Below, piece after piece: positions 8,066 to 16,015 of a stretch of 64,000 bases of DNA; position 1 is the stretch's first letter, and each line of letters starts with the position of its first letter. The stretch comes from VXNE01 sp965116625. GTDB taxonomy: Bacteria > Pseudomonadota > Gammaproteobacteria > Pseudomonadales > Azotimanducaceae. The notes beneath the pieces are model-generated. The model did not search any database. It had not been told where the DNA came from and saw only the letters and a program-made list of their open reading frames with translations. Position numbers and translations under genes: made by a program. Location of the stretch: the NCBI GenBank assembly GCA_965116625.1, contig OZ220717.1, positions 4,154,001-4,218,000 of the forward strand, in the 5' to 3' direction.

Positions 8066-9703
8066 TCAGGGCCGATAGGAATCCCGCAGCGTCACGATCC
8101 GGTTGAACACGGGCACCGTCGCCGAATGATCGACCGGATCCTTGTGGAAATACCCCAACCGTTCGAACTGGAACCTTGATGCTTCGGCCTCGACGAGCGC
8201 TTCTTCGACGAGCGCCTTCCTGACCGTGAGCGAGCCAGGATTAAGCTCCTCCTCCATGTTATCCGGCGACGGCGCGGGGACGCGGAACAGCCGGTCGTAG
8301 ACGCGCACGTCCGCAGCCACGCCCGTCGACCTGCTCACCCAGTGCACCACCCCTTTCGGTCGTAGCCCGCTGGTGTCGCTGCCGCTCTTCGACTCCGGGA
8401 AATAGGTGCAGCGCAATTCCGCGGGCTGACCGTCGGCGCCCCGAATGACCTCGTCGCAGCGGATGATGAAGCCGTGGCGCAGGCGCACCGTCTCGCCCGG
8501 AGACAACCGCCGGTATCTTCTTGGCGGCGACTCCATGAAGTCGTCGCGCTCGATCGCGAGGGATCGGCCGAACGTAATCCGGCGGTTGCCAAGTTCCGGC
8601 CGTTTCTGGTGCCAGGGCGCCTCCAGTTCCTCGTCCTCATCGGACGGATAGTTCGTGATCGTGACCGGGAGAGGATCGAGAACCGCCATCCCGCGGGGCG
8701 CGGCGTCCTCCAGGGCGTTGCGCGCGCAGAACTCCAGCAGTTCCATCCCGACGCGATTCTCCTGCTTGGTGACGCCGATCCGGCGGCAGAATTCGCGAAT
8801 CATCTCGGCGGTGTATCCCCGGCGCCGCAGGCCGGAGAGAGTAGGCAGCCTGGGGTCGTCCCAACCCACGACCGTGCCCCGCTCGACGAGCATTCGAAAG
8901 AACCGCGTCGACATCACGGTGTATTCGAGATTGAGACGCGAAAACTCTATCTGCGGCGGGTGGAACTCGACGCCGGTGTTGTCGAGGACCCAGTCGTAGA
9001 GTTCCCGGTTGTTCTCGAACTCGAGGGTGCAGAGCGAGTGCGTGATGCCTTCGAGCGCATCGCAGAGGCAGTGCGTGAAGTCGTACATCGGGTAGATGCA
9101 CCAGTCGTCGCCGGTGCGGTGGTGGGTGGCGTGACGGATCCTGTACAGGACCGGGTCGCGCATCACCAGGTTGGCCGCCCCCATGTCTATCTTCGCCCGC
9201 AGCACGTGCTCGCCGTCGGCGAACTCGCCGGCCCGCATGCGCCTGAAGAGGGCGAGGTTCTCCTCGATGGAGCGTTCCCGGTAGGGGCTTTCCCGTCCGG
9301 GTTCCGTGAAGCTGCCCCGCGTGGCGGCGACCGCTTCCGCACTCTGGCTGTCGACATACGCCAGGCCCTTGCCGACGAGTTCCTCGGCGAAGCGGTACAG
9401 GTCATCGAAATAGTCCGAAGCGAAGGTCACTGTGCCCCAGCCGAAGCCGAGCCAATCGATGTTGCGCCTGATGGCGTCCACGAACGCCTGGCTCTCCTTC
9501 AGCGGGTTGGTGTCGTCGAAACGCAGATAGGTCCTGCCGCCGAACTCACGGGCGATGCCGAAGTTGAGGCAGATGGACTTCGCATGGCCGATGGTCAGGT
9601 GGCCGTTCGGCTCCGGCGGGAACCGCGTGACCACACCCTCCACCACGCCGTCGGCGAGATCGCGGCGCACGCGGTGACGAATGAAATCGCGGAGGTCTTC
9701 CAA
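8066..9703 (-). CDS. glnS: Glutaminyl-tRNA synthetase
   Basis: 545 residues, close to the 554 of E. coli. Class I signature PPEPNGHLTIGHAKS (HIGH variant) near the N-terminus. Later blocks include YLRFDDTNPLKE, YDFTHCLCDALEGITHSLCTLEFENNRELYDW and MSTRFFRMLVERG. The KMSKS position reads MSTR. The start is a TTG at 9703 with GAGG 8 bases upstream; it places the catalytic domain as in known GlnS, whereas longer readings run into the divergent gene's promoter. Its presence means glutamine is charged directly, as usual in gammaproteobacteria. Confidence 0.93.
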   Translation of the reverse strand: MEDLRDFIRHRVRRDLADGVVEGVVTRFPPEPNGHLTIGHAKSICLNFGIAREFGGRTYLRFDDTNPLKESQAFVDAIRRNIDWLGFGWGTVTFASDYFDDLYRFAEELVGKGLAYVDSQSAEAVAATRGSFTEPGRESPYRERSIEENLALFRRMRAGEFADGEHVLRAKIDMGAANLVMRDPVLYRIRHATHHRTGDDWCIYPMYDFTHCLCDALEGITHSLCTLEFENNRELYDWVLDNTGVEFHPPQIEFSRLNLEYTVMSTRFFRMLVERGTVVGWDDPRLPTLSGLRRRGYTAEMIREFCRRIGVTKQENRVGMELLEFCARNALEDAAPRGMAVLDPLPVTITNYPSDEDEELEAPWHQKRPELGNRRITFGRSLAIERDDFMESPPRRYRRLSPGETVRLRHGFIIRCDEVIRGADGQPAELRCTYFPESKSGSDTSGLRPKGVVHWVSRSTGVAADVRVYDRLFRVPAPSPDNMEEELNPGSLTVRKALVEEALVEAEASRFQFERLGYFHKDPVDHSATVPVFNRIVTLRDSYRP

Positions 9704-9730
9704 CGGGGGTCCCTCAAGGTTCGCGGCGGC

Positions 9731-9778
9731 ATTGTAAACAATGCGCCCGGCAAGCGAGCGCGGCGCGGCGTATACAAT
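9731..9778. promoter_or_regulatory. Divergent glnS / transglutaminase promoter region
   Basis: The only AT-richer stretch between the two divergent genes. It holds a perfect inverted repeat ATTGT-AA-ACAAT (9731-9742) and TATACAAT (9771-9778). Both could serve as -10 elements on opposite strands. No convincing -35 boxes are visible. Confidence 0.3.
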
Positions 9779-9785
9779 CCGCCGC

Positions 9786-11180
9786 ATGCCGCCCACCCTG
9801 TACCGCTTCGGGTTCGTCGCTGCCACTGTCCTGGCCGTGGCCGCAGCCGTGTGGCTGGGCGGTCCACCCGACCCGACAGCGCAGGCGGCCAAGAGGCTGC
9901 AGGCCGAGCGGTGGTACCGCGTAAGCCTGCACGGCGTGGATGTCGGCCACTTCCGCACCGCCGGGCGCATGACCCGCGCGGGGTACAGTTTCGACTCGGA
10001 GCTCGTGTTCCGGCTGGGCACGGGTCCGGAAACGCGCATCGCCGAAACATACGTTTTTGGTTCCTTCGCGCCCTACCCGCTCGTGACCGCCGAACACAGC
10101 TACGAGACCGGCGACGATGCGATGCATATCGGCATCGGGCGGAACGCGGCGGGCCTGACAGCGTCGGCAAACGGGCAGGTCATGGCGCTCGACTGGGAAT
10201 ACCGGATGGAGGACTACGTCGCGGTGGAGACGTGGCTGGACCGGGTCCAGGCTGTCGGTGCCGAACTGGACTCCAGGTCCGTCGATTTCGACCGGCTGTC
10301 CCTGAAACAGGAGTCCTGGCGGATCATCGACCGCAACGACACGGGCTATCGCCTGGGAAATCGCGACGGGTTGATCGTTCAGCTGGACGGCGATCATGTG
10401 CCGGTTCGGTTGAGCCTGGCCAACCTTTTTGACATGACCCTCGAAGGCTCTTCCCGGGTGGCGCGGGCATGGCGACGCACCGAGCCTGGCGCCGGCGCGC
10501 GCACCTACCATGTCATGATCGACACGCCGCTCGACACACCCCGGGACCTGACCCGCCTGCTTCTCCGGGTTCGCGTTGCGGACTCGATCGACGAAAACGC
10601 GTGGCCGATGCTGCAGCGCGATGCAAGAGGCGACCTGGTGCTCGATAACCAGCGCGGCGACTGGCGATACGCGGACCCCGGAGAAATCGAGGCACTGTCG
10701 ACAGCGACCGCTCTCTATCCCGCCAGCGACGGGGAGATCCAGCGCCTCGCGCGGCGGGCGGCCGCGGGATCGACCGATCCTGCCACCCGGGTCGAAGCGC
10801 TGGTGCACTTCGTTCACGGCTACATCGACTACGCGGAGGAAGAGTCGGCCCGCACGGTCGGGAACATACTGCGCGACCGCCGGGGCGACTGCACCGAATA
10901 CGCAAACCTGCTGACGACAATGGCGCGCGCGCTCGGGTTCGCGGCACGCACCGTGACAGGCCTCGCCTACGACGTCGAGTCGAGATCCTTCGCGCTTCAC
11001 AACTGGAGCGAAGTGGAACTCGACGGCCGCTGGATGCCAGTCGATCCGACCTGGGGCCAGGTGCCCGCCGATGCCGGTCACCTGCGGCTTCCGGACAGAC
11101 CGGGGCTGGCCGTTTTCGGTCTCCTGTCAAACATCGAGTTCGAACTCGTGCAGGCGGAATACGGCCAACACCGCTCGTAG
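9786..11180 (+). CDS. Transglutaminase-like cysteine protease family protein
   Basis: 464 residues with an N-terminal membrane anchor (about residues 7-25). The C-terminal third is a transglutaminase-like domain: the catalytic Cys is in RRGDCTEYANL, the His in FALHNWSEVEL and the Asp in MPVDPTWGQ, in the right order and spacing. The preceding 300 residues are beta-rich and unassigned. Proteins of this build are typically periplasmic or membrane-anchored peptidases or amide-processing enzymes. The substrate is unknown and no neighbour suggests one. Confidence 0.72.
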   Translation: MPPTLYRFGFVAATVLAVAAAVWLGGPPDPTAQAAKRLQAERWYRVSLHGVDVGHFRTAGRMTRAGYSFDSELVFRLGTGPETRIAETYVFGSFAPYPLVTAEHSYETGDDAMHIGIGRNAAGLTASANGQVMALDWEYRMEDYVAVETWLDRVQAVGAELDSRSVDFDRLSLKQESWRIIDRNDTGYRLGNRDGLIVQLDGDHVPVRLSLANLFDMTLEGSSRVARAWRRTEPGAGARTYHVMIDTPLDTPRDLTRLLLRVRVADSIDENAWPMLQRDARGDLVLDNQRGDWRYADPGEIEALSTATALYPASDGEIQRLARRAAAGSTDPATRVEALVHFVHGYIDYAEEESARTVGNILRDRRGDCTEYANLLTTMARALGFAARTVTGLAYDVESRSFALHNWSEVELDGRWMPVDPTWGQVPADAGHLRLPDRPGLAVFGLLSNIEFELVQAEYGQHRS

Positions 11181-11196
11181 ACCGGGCCGCGTTATC

Positions 11197-11268
11197 ACTC
11201 ACTCCAGGTCGTCCGCTCACTCCAGGTCGGCCGCTCACTCCAGGTCGGCCGCTCACTCCAGATCGTCG
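11197..11268. repeat. 18-bp tandem repeat, four copies
   Basis: Four back-to-back copies of an 18-base unit reading GCTCACTCCAGGTCGGCC, the outer two slightly diverged (11197-11214, 11215-11232, 11233-11250, 11251-11268). They lie between the stops of two convergent genes. The last copy ends 4 bases before the stop of the small acidic protein. Confidence 0.9.
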
Positions 11269-11272
11269 AGCG

Positions 11273-11668
11273 CTATGGCGTCATTTCGTCGTCGTCCCAC
11301 TCGTCGTCCAGTTCGTCGAACCAGTGGATACCGAACCGGGAAGGCAGCGGTTCGTTGCGTTCGAGTCGCCCGCCCATGTCCTTCAGTTGCTCGATCATCA
11401 TGAGCAGGTAGGGGTCGGTCTTCTTGCCGGGGTTCACCACTTCCTCGAGTTCTTCGAGAATCGTCACGCACCACCAGAACACGTCCTCCCCCGGCAGCGA
11501 CTCGCGTTTGCCGGGCTTGTCCGACACCGAGTCGAAGTCCCTGTAGACCTGTTCGAGCCACCGGGTGAGATCGGCGTCCCCCTGCAGGTCGGGCGATGCA
11601 CCCTTGGCCAATTCGATCAGCCGCGGCCGATGCCGCGCCAGGAAAATACGCGCCTCCACGAACTCCAC
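11273..11668 (-). CDS. Small acidic protein of unknown function
   Basis: 131 residues from a GTG start with GGAG 7 bases upstream. I do not recognise the family. The N-terminal half is helical and charged (ARIFLARHRPRLIELAKG), a middle helix carries EDVFWWCVTILEELEEVV, and the C-terminus is strongly acidic (WFDELDDEWDDDEM). No signal peptide or membrane segment, so cytoplasmic. Codon use resembles its neighbours and the coding call rests on length, SD and composition. It converges on the transglutaminase-like gene across the tandem repeat. Confidence 0.6.
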   Translation of the reverse strand: MEFVEARIFLARHRPRLIELAKGASPDLQGDADLTRWLEQVYRDFDSVSDKPGKRESLPGEDVFWWCVTILEELEEVVNPGKKTDPYLLMMIEQLKDMGGRLERNEPLPSRFGIHWFDELDDEWDDDEMTP

Positions 11669-11794
11669 CCCCGTTCTCCACGTTGACGGTCATTTTGGAA
11701 TGACGGAGGTGGGCGGCGACACGGACAAATTCCCGTATTCGTGTGCGAAGTTGCCCTCGCGGGAGGAGGGATTATGTCCCTGCTAGCAGCCGGC

Positions 11795-11895
11795 GCCGAA
11801 GAACGGCACGTAGTGCCGATCGAGGCACCGGATAGCCAAGTGGGCTTGGGCTGGGGTGAAATGCGCCGCGCCCGAAGGGCCGGCGGATTTCATGG
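11795..11895 (-). repeat. Dispersed hairpin repeat, copy 2
   Basis: Second copy of the element at 3721-3820, same orientation relative to the gene it follows. Read on the minus strand it begins immediately after the TAG of dctM and retains both hairpins (GCCC-TTC-GGGC and CGGCAC-TAC-GTGCCG). The 90 bases between it and the small acidic gene contain one 28-codon open frame (from about 11700) that I do not consider a gene. Confidence 0.75.
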
Positions 11896-13167
11896 CTAGA
11901 GGAACCAGAGGGAAAGGAACGGCACGTAAGTGATGAGGAGCAGCGCGATCAACAGCACGCCCATGAACGGGAGGCACGCCGCGTAGAGTTCGAGCACCGG
12001 CCGGTCGAACCTGTAGCTTGCGATGAAGAGGTTCATGCCGATAGGCGGCGTGAAGTAGCCGATCTGCAGGTTTGCCAGGAAAACGATGCCCAGGTGCACG
12101 GGGTGGATTCCGTAGCCGACGGCCACCGGCAGCAGCAGCGGCACCATGATGATCACCGCCGAATAGATGTCGAGCACCGCACCCAGGATCAGCAGGATGA
12201 TGTTGAGCAGGATCAGGAAGGTGAGCGGACTGCTGATACTCGCCTGGACGAACTCGAACAGGCGCTGCGGCACTTCCGCATCGATCAGGAAGTTCGTGAA
12301 CGCAAGCGCCACCCCCAGGATGAGGATGATGCTGCCCACCATGACCATGGATTCGCGAACGATGCCAGCCAGCCGTTTCATCGGAACCTCCTTGTAGAGG
12401 AAGACCTCCGCGACCAGCACGTAGAGCGCGGTCATGGCGGCGGCTTCGGAAATGGCGAACAGGCCGGAGTAGATGCCGCCGAGTACGACGAACGGCAGTG
12501 GCAGCTCCCACCGTGCCGCCTTGACTGCCTTCCAGAGGGCGCGAGCCTCAAACGGCGTCCTGGGTGCGCCGCCGTGACGCAACGCGGTCCATCCCGAAAG
12601 CATCAGGATCATCAGGAGCGCCGGCAGCAGTCCCGCGAGAAACAGCTGCTGGATGGTGAACGGCTCGCCCACTTCCATCTGCTGGGCGACGATGCCGTAA
12701 AGGATGAGCGGCACCGACGGCACGATCAGGAGGCCCAGGCTCCCCGATGTCGTCACCAGGCCCAGGCTGTAGCGTTCCGAATAGCCGTTGCCCGTCAGCA
12801 TCGGCAGGAGCAGCGCGCCGAGGGCGACGATGGTCACGCCGGACGCGCCCGTCAGCGCGGTGAAGACCGCGCAGGCAACGAAGCCGACGACGGGCAGCCC
12901 GGAAGGCATCCATCCGAACATCGTCCGGGTCAGGTCCATCAGGCGCCCGGAGGTCTTCGCCGCCACCATGAGGTAGCCGGCGAAGGTGAAGAACGGCAGC
13001 GCCACCAGCAGCGGCGTATCGGCGATGCGGTAGAGCTCGATGGGTATGACGGCCAGATCGATGCCCGCAGCGAAAAAACCGAGCATTGCGGCCGCCATCA
13101 CTACGGCAAACAGGGGCGCCCCGATGACTGCCATGGCCACGATGGCGATGGCGAGCGCGAGGATCAT
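11896..13167 (-). CDS. dctM: TRAP transporter large permease subunit (DctM type)
   Basis: 423 residues, the usual DctM length, with about 12 hydrophobic segments. The 12-TM permease couples sodium or proton flow to uptake of a solute delivered by the binding protein. Hallmarks include LPFFTFAGYLMVAAKTSGRLM, FTALTGASGVTIVALGALLLP, GSLGLLIVPSVPLILYG and the C-terminal GIVFLANLQIGYFTPPIGMNLF. ATG at 13167 overlaps the dctQ stop by ATGA. Last gene of the TRAP operon; the dispersed repeat starts right at its stop. Confidence 0.92.
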   Translation of the reverse strand: MILALAIAIVAMAVIGAPLFAVVMAAAMLGFFAAGIDLAVIPIELYRIADTPLLVALPFFTFAGYLMVAAKTSGRLMDLTRTMFGWMPSGLPVVGFVACAVFTALTGASGVTIVALGALLLPMLTGNGYSERYSLGLVTTSGSLGLLIVPSVPLILYGIVAQQMEVGEPFTIQQLFLAGLLPALLMILMLSGWTALRHGGAPRTPFEARALWKAVKAARWELPLPFVVLGGIYSGLFAISEAAAMTALYVLVAEVFLYKEVPMKRLAGIVRESMVMVGSIILILGVALAFTNFLIDAEVPQRLFEFVQASISSPLTFLILLNIILLILGAVLDIYSAVIIMVPLLLPVAVGYGIHPVHLGIVFLANLQIGYFTPPIGMNLFIASYRFDRPVLELYAACLPFMGVLLIALLLITYVPFLSLWFL

Positions 13168-13649
13168 GGCTGCGTCTCCGGCGCATCTGCCCGCCGCCGC
13201 TGCAACGAGGCGATGAGATAGCGCAGACCCATCACACTGGAGGCGACGGGTATGACCAGCTCGCAGACCCAGGCGGGCACCGGACCGAATCCGGGAGTGC
13301 CGTCCGCGTAGTCCCAGGCGATCAGCGTCACCGAGTACCACGCCAGCGCGAAGCAGAGCACCGCCGTGAACAGGTTCGTGATGCGCGCCAGCCGCCGTGC
13401 GATGCGCTCGCTCGCGAACCGGCCGACCACGTCCACCCGGATGTGTCCATCCGGACCCGCCGCCATCGCGCCGATCATGGTCACCCACAGCAACGCGACG
13501 CGCACCATGCCGTCGCCCCAGGTCAGCCCGGTGCCGAACAGGTTCCGTGCCACCACCTGGTACACGGCGACGCCGATCATCGCGAGCAGCAGCGCTACGA
13601 GGAGCCCGGACTCTATCCGCCGCAGCGCGCGTGCGACGTCAGTCAGCAC
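13164..13649 (-). CDS. dctQ: TRAP transporter small permease subunit (DctQ type)
   Basis: 161 residues with four hydrophobic segments, the standard DctQ topology. The family block ALLWVTMIGAMAAGPDGHIRVDVV (charged GHIRVD after the second helix) is clear. Its start overlaps dctP by 11 bases and its stop overlaps dctM by 4, a tight translational relay. It forms the membrane complex with DctM. Confidence 0.9.
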   Translation of the reverse strand: MLTDVARALRRIESGLLVALLLAMIGVAVYQVVARNLFGTGLTWGDGMVRVALLWVTMIGAMAAGPDGHIRVDVVGRFASERIARRLARITNLFTAVLCFALAWYSVTLIAWDYADGTPGFGPVPAWVCELVIPVASSVMGLRYLIASLQRRRADAPETQP

Positions 13650-14673
13650 GCGTGTTCCCGGACGCGTTACGGAAGTCGGCCAGGTGGGATGCCAGGAGAT
13701 CGTGGTACTTCCCGCTCACGATACCGTCCTCGACCCAGTCGAGGGATGCGGCGGTGGCACGGGCCTGCCATTGACGAAGCTCCTCCGCCGAGGGCTGGAT
13801 GAACTCGAGCCCCTGGTCCTGCAACACCTTGCGAACGGCATGGTGGTCCGCGCGATTGCGCGCGTCGGCGGCGCGGACAGCCTCGCCCAGCAGGCGGCGG
13901 ACGATCTCCTGGTCGGCGTCGTCGAGCCGCCTGAACGACCGTTCCGGCAGCGCCATCACCGCGTAGATGTACATGAACGGAATGTCCAGGATGTAGTCGA
14001 GCTGGTTGTGCCACTGCAGCGCGAGGGCGCCCACCAGCGGCGTGGCGACGGCGTCGATCAGGCCTGTCTGCAACCCCGTCAGGACATCCGTGATGGCCAA
14101 CTGCACCGGCGATATGCCGAATGCCGTGACGGCCTTGACGGCCCCGACATTGCCGGTGGGAGTCCAGAACCTGATTCCCGATGTATCGTCGATCGAGCGC
14201 ACCGGGCGCGTGCTCATGGCATAGGCCATGCCGACCTCGGCGAGTCCCGGGCAGACGAAACCGTTATCCTCCAGTCCCTGCCGCAACACGCCGTCCAGGC
14301 GTTCGCGCACGTAGTCCACCTCCTCGAAACTGGCGAACTGCATGGGCAGGTTATAGAGCTGCGCGTCCGAGAAGATCTTGCCGAACGAGCCCGTGGTCAG
14401 GATCGCCGCCTGCAGCTGGCCGATGCGCATCTTGCGCATGACCGTCGGATCGTCTCCCATGACCCCGCCCGGATAGATCTTCAGTTCGACGCGTCCCGCC
14501 GTTTCCTGTTCGATCTTCACGCCGGCCTCGCGAAGCAGCGTGATCCATACGGAGCCGTCTGGAGACAGCGTCGCCAACTTGATGGTCGCAGCGTCCATGG
14601 GTAGGGAACAGGCGACCAGCAACGCCACGGCGGCGGCGAGCCACCCTCCCCGCCTGCGATCAGAAATATTCAT
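13639..14673 (-). CDS. dctP: TRAP transporter substrate-binding protein (DctP family)
   Basis: 344 residues with a cleavable signal peptide (about residues 10-28, ending near MDAA). The periplasmic binding-protein core shows IKLATLSPDGSVWITLLREAG, the GG-containing YPGGVMGDDPTVMRKMRIGQLQAA segment, and RFWTPTGN in the region where DctP proteins bind the ligand carboxylate. The immediate upstream neighbour is a TatT-like lipoprotein, which points to the TatPT-associated branch rather than C4-dicarboxylate uptake. The ligand is unknown; hydrophobic or acidic solutes are possible. Confidence 0.88.
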   Translation of the reverse strand: MNISDRRRGGWLAAAVALLVACSLPMDAATIKLATLSPDGSVWITLLREAGVKIEQETAGRVELKIYPGGVMGDDPTVMRKMRIGQLQAAILTTGSFGKIFSDAQLYNLPMQFASFEEVDYVRERLDGVLRQGLEDNGFVCPGLAEVGMAYAMSTRPVRSIDDTSGIRFWTPTGNVGAVKAVTAFGISPVQLAITDVLTGLQTGLIDAVATPLVGALALQWHNQLDYILDIPFMYIYAVMALPERSFRRLDDADQEIVRRLLGEAVRAADARNRADHHAVRKVLQDQGLEFIQPSAEELRQWQARATAASLDWVEDGIVSGKYHDLLASHLADFRNASGNTRAD

Positions 14674-15502
14674 CCGCGGACTCCAGCAATTCGCGCGCGT
14701 GCTCCTGCGCGATTCGGTTGGCCAGGGTCAACCCCTCCACCTTCGGGTCGGCCTGCAGCACGGCATTGAGCTCCCGGTCATGCAGCTCCCGGTCGAACAC
14801 CAGCCGCGCATAGTACTCCGCCAGGAACACCCGGGGCATGAGGTAGCGGGCCCCCGCAAGTTCGATGGCGCGCTCGAAGTGGACCCGGCCGACCTCCGGC
14901 CGTCCGCCGAGGGCCGGGGGCGCGAGGGTTTCCATTACCCCGAGATAGAGCCTGGGGCCAGCATTGTCATGGGTCTCGTCGACCTCGGCGACGCGGGCCA
15001 TGACCGTCTTGGCCCGCCCGAGTTCCGCCACGGCGCCCCAGTCCGCGCTATTGGCCGCGATCCATCCCGCCCAGGCGGAAGCCAGCGTATAGGCCAGGGA
15101 GACATCATCCTGGTCCATGGCACGCAAGTTGGCCTGGAGAACTTCGATGTCGTCGGTGCGCGCCGAACAGGCCCATGACAGCCTGGCGCAGGAAGCCCGT
15201 TGCGCGAGTTCGAATGCCCGCTCGGCGAACCGGCGCTGCCGCTCGGCATCGTCGACAAAGGCGGTGGCATAGGCGCCGTTGAGCGTGACCCCGGCCTGCA
15301 TCAGGGCAATGCTGTCGGGACTGCTGCGCAGGAACCCCTCGAGCATGATCAGGAAGGCGGCCGAGCCCTCGCGGGCAACCTGCAGGTCTTCCGTGTTAAG
15401 CAGCGCGTCCGACATGTCTTCCGCCAGGCCCTCCGTCACGGATGACATCAGGGACTGACAGCCGCACAGCAAGACGCAGAGCGCAACGGCAAAGATCCTC
15501 AT
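14660..15502 (-). CDS. TRAP transporter TatT-type helical lipoprotein
   Basis: 280 residues. Lipoprotein signal with lipobox LLCGC (Cys15). The mature part is all helical with TPR-like repeats, a size and pattern matching the TatT component described with the Treponema pallidum TRAP system (Tp0956/Tp0957), where a trimer docks several binding proteins. The C-terminal block RYLMPRVFLAEYYARLVFDRE is typical of the family. It overlaps dctP by 14 bases and is first in the operon TatT-DctP-DctQ-DctM. Role in ligand capture is inferred from that family. Confidence 0.82.
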   Translation of the reverse strand: MRIFAVALCVLLCGCQSLMSSVTEGLAEDMSDALLNTEDLQVAREGSAAFLIMLEGFLRSSPDSIALMQAGVTLNGAYATAFVDDAERQRRFAERAFELAQRASCARLSWACSARTDDIEVLQANLRAMDQDDVSLAYTLASAWAGWIAANSADWGAVAELGRAKTVMARVAEVDETHDNAGPRLYLGVMETLAPPALGGRPEVGRVHFERAIELAGARYLMPRVFLAEYYARLVFDRELHDRELNAVLQADPKVEGLTLANRIAQEHARELLESADEYF

Positions 15503-15551
15503 GCGCCGTATTTATCCAACTGCCGTCGACATTGCAACGGCGACACCCACG

Positions 15552-15872
15552 TCAGAATAACCACGTCTCCACGTTTTCTACCGGTTCACGGCGTTCCAGG
15601 TGGCGCCAGCCCTTGACACAGCGCACCAGCAGCCACGCCGCCGTCGCCAGCAGTACGAGATACCCGATCAGGACGACCGTCAGCACCCCTCCGATGAGCG
15701 AAAACAGGAGCAGGAGCCAGAAGGTACGAATCTGGAAGCGGTAGTGGCTTGCGAGCCAGTTCGGCGCCTCTTCGCGCGCCATGTATGCGAGTACGACACC
15801 GATGACGGCGGTCACGCCGACCGCCACGCTTATCGCGTACAGGGCGTATATGGCCTTGGCCTGGTTGTCCAT
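15552..15872 (-). CDS. DUF4870-like small membrane protein
   Basis: 106 residues starting MDNQAKAIYALYAIS; three hydrophobic segments. The motif NWLASHYRFQIRTFW between the first and second helices is the conserved polar signature of this DUF4870-type family. Function unknown; inner-membrane. The ATG at 15872 was preferred over longer readings because the upstream residues lose any family resemblance. Upstream lie about 140 bases without a gene, shared with the divergent murA-like gene and containing an ATTTAAAT tract. Confidence 0.72.
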   Translation of the reverse strand: MDNQAKAIYALYAISVAVGVTAVIGVVLAYMAREEAPNWLASHYRFQIRTFWLLLLFSLIGGVLTVVLIGYLVLLATAAWLLVRCVKGWRHLERREPVENVETWLF

Positions 15873-16015
15873 TGCCGAGCGCCGCCACGCCTTGCGTGGC
15901 TGTTCCCGATGAATCCCGGTGAGTATACCTTTCGCCGCCGGGGCGCTTACGATCTCCCTTTTCACTCCCCTTTTCCCACTTCCATTCGCCCTGGCTTTCC
16001 ATTTAAATCACGCAC

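Noticed and set aside
8061..8074. CGGCC-TCAG-GGCCG hairpin as a bidirectional terminator between aroA and glnS
   Set aside because: Stem of only 5 bp with no T-run on either side, and it overlaps the glnS stop codon.
11700..11785. A 28-codon open frame (starts MTEVGGDTDKF) between the small acidic gene and the dispersed repeat
   Set aside because: No family resemblance, Cys/Pro-rich end, and no clear ribosome site; more likely chance or repeat-related sequence.
12094..13221. Long plus-strand frame opposite dctM
   Set aside because: Low-complexity His/Arg/Gln/Asp-rich shadow of a membrane-protein gene on the other strand.
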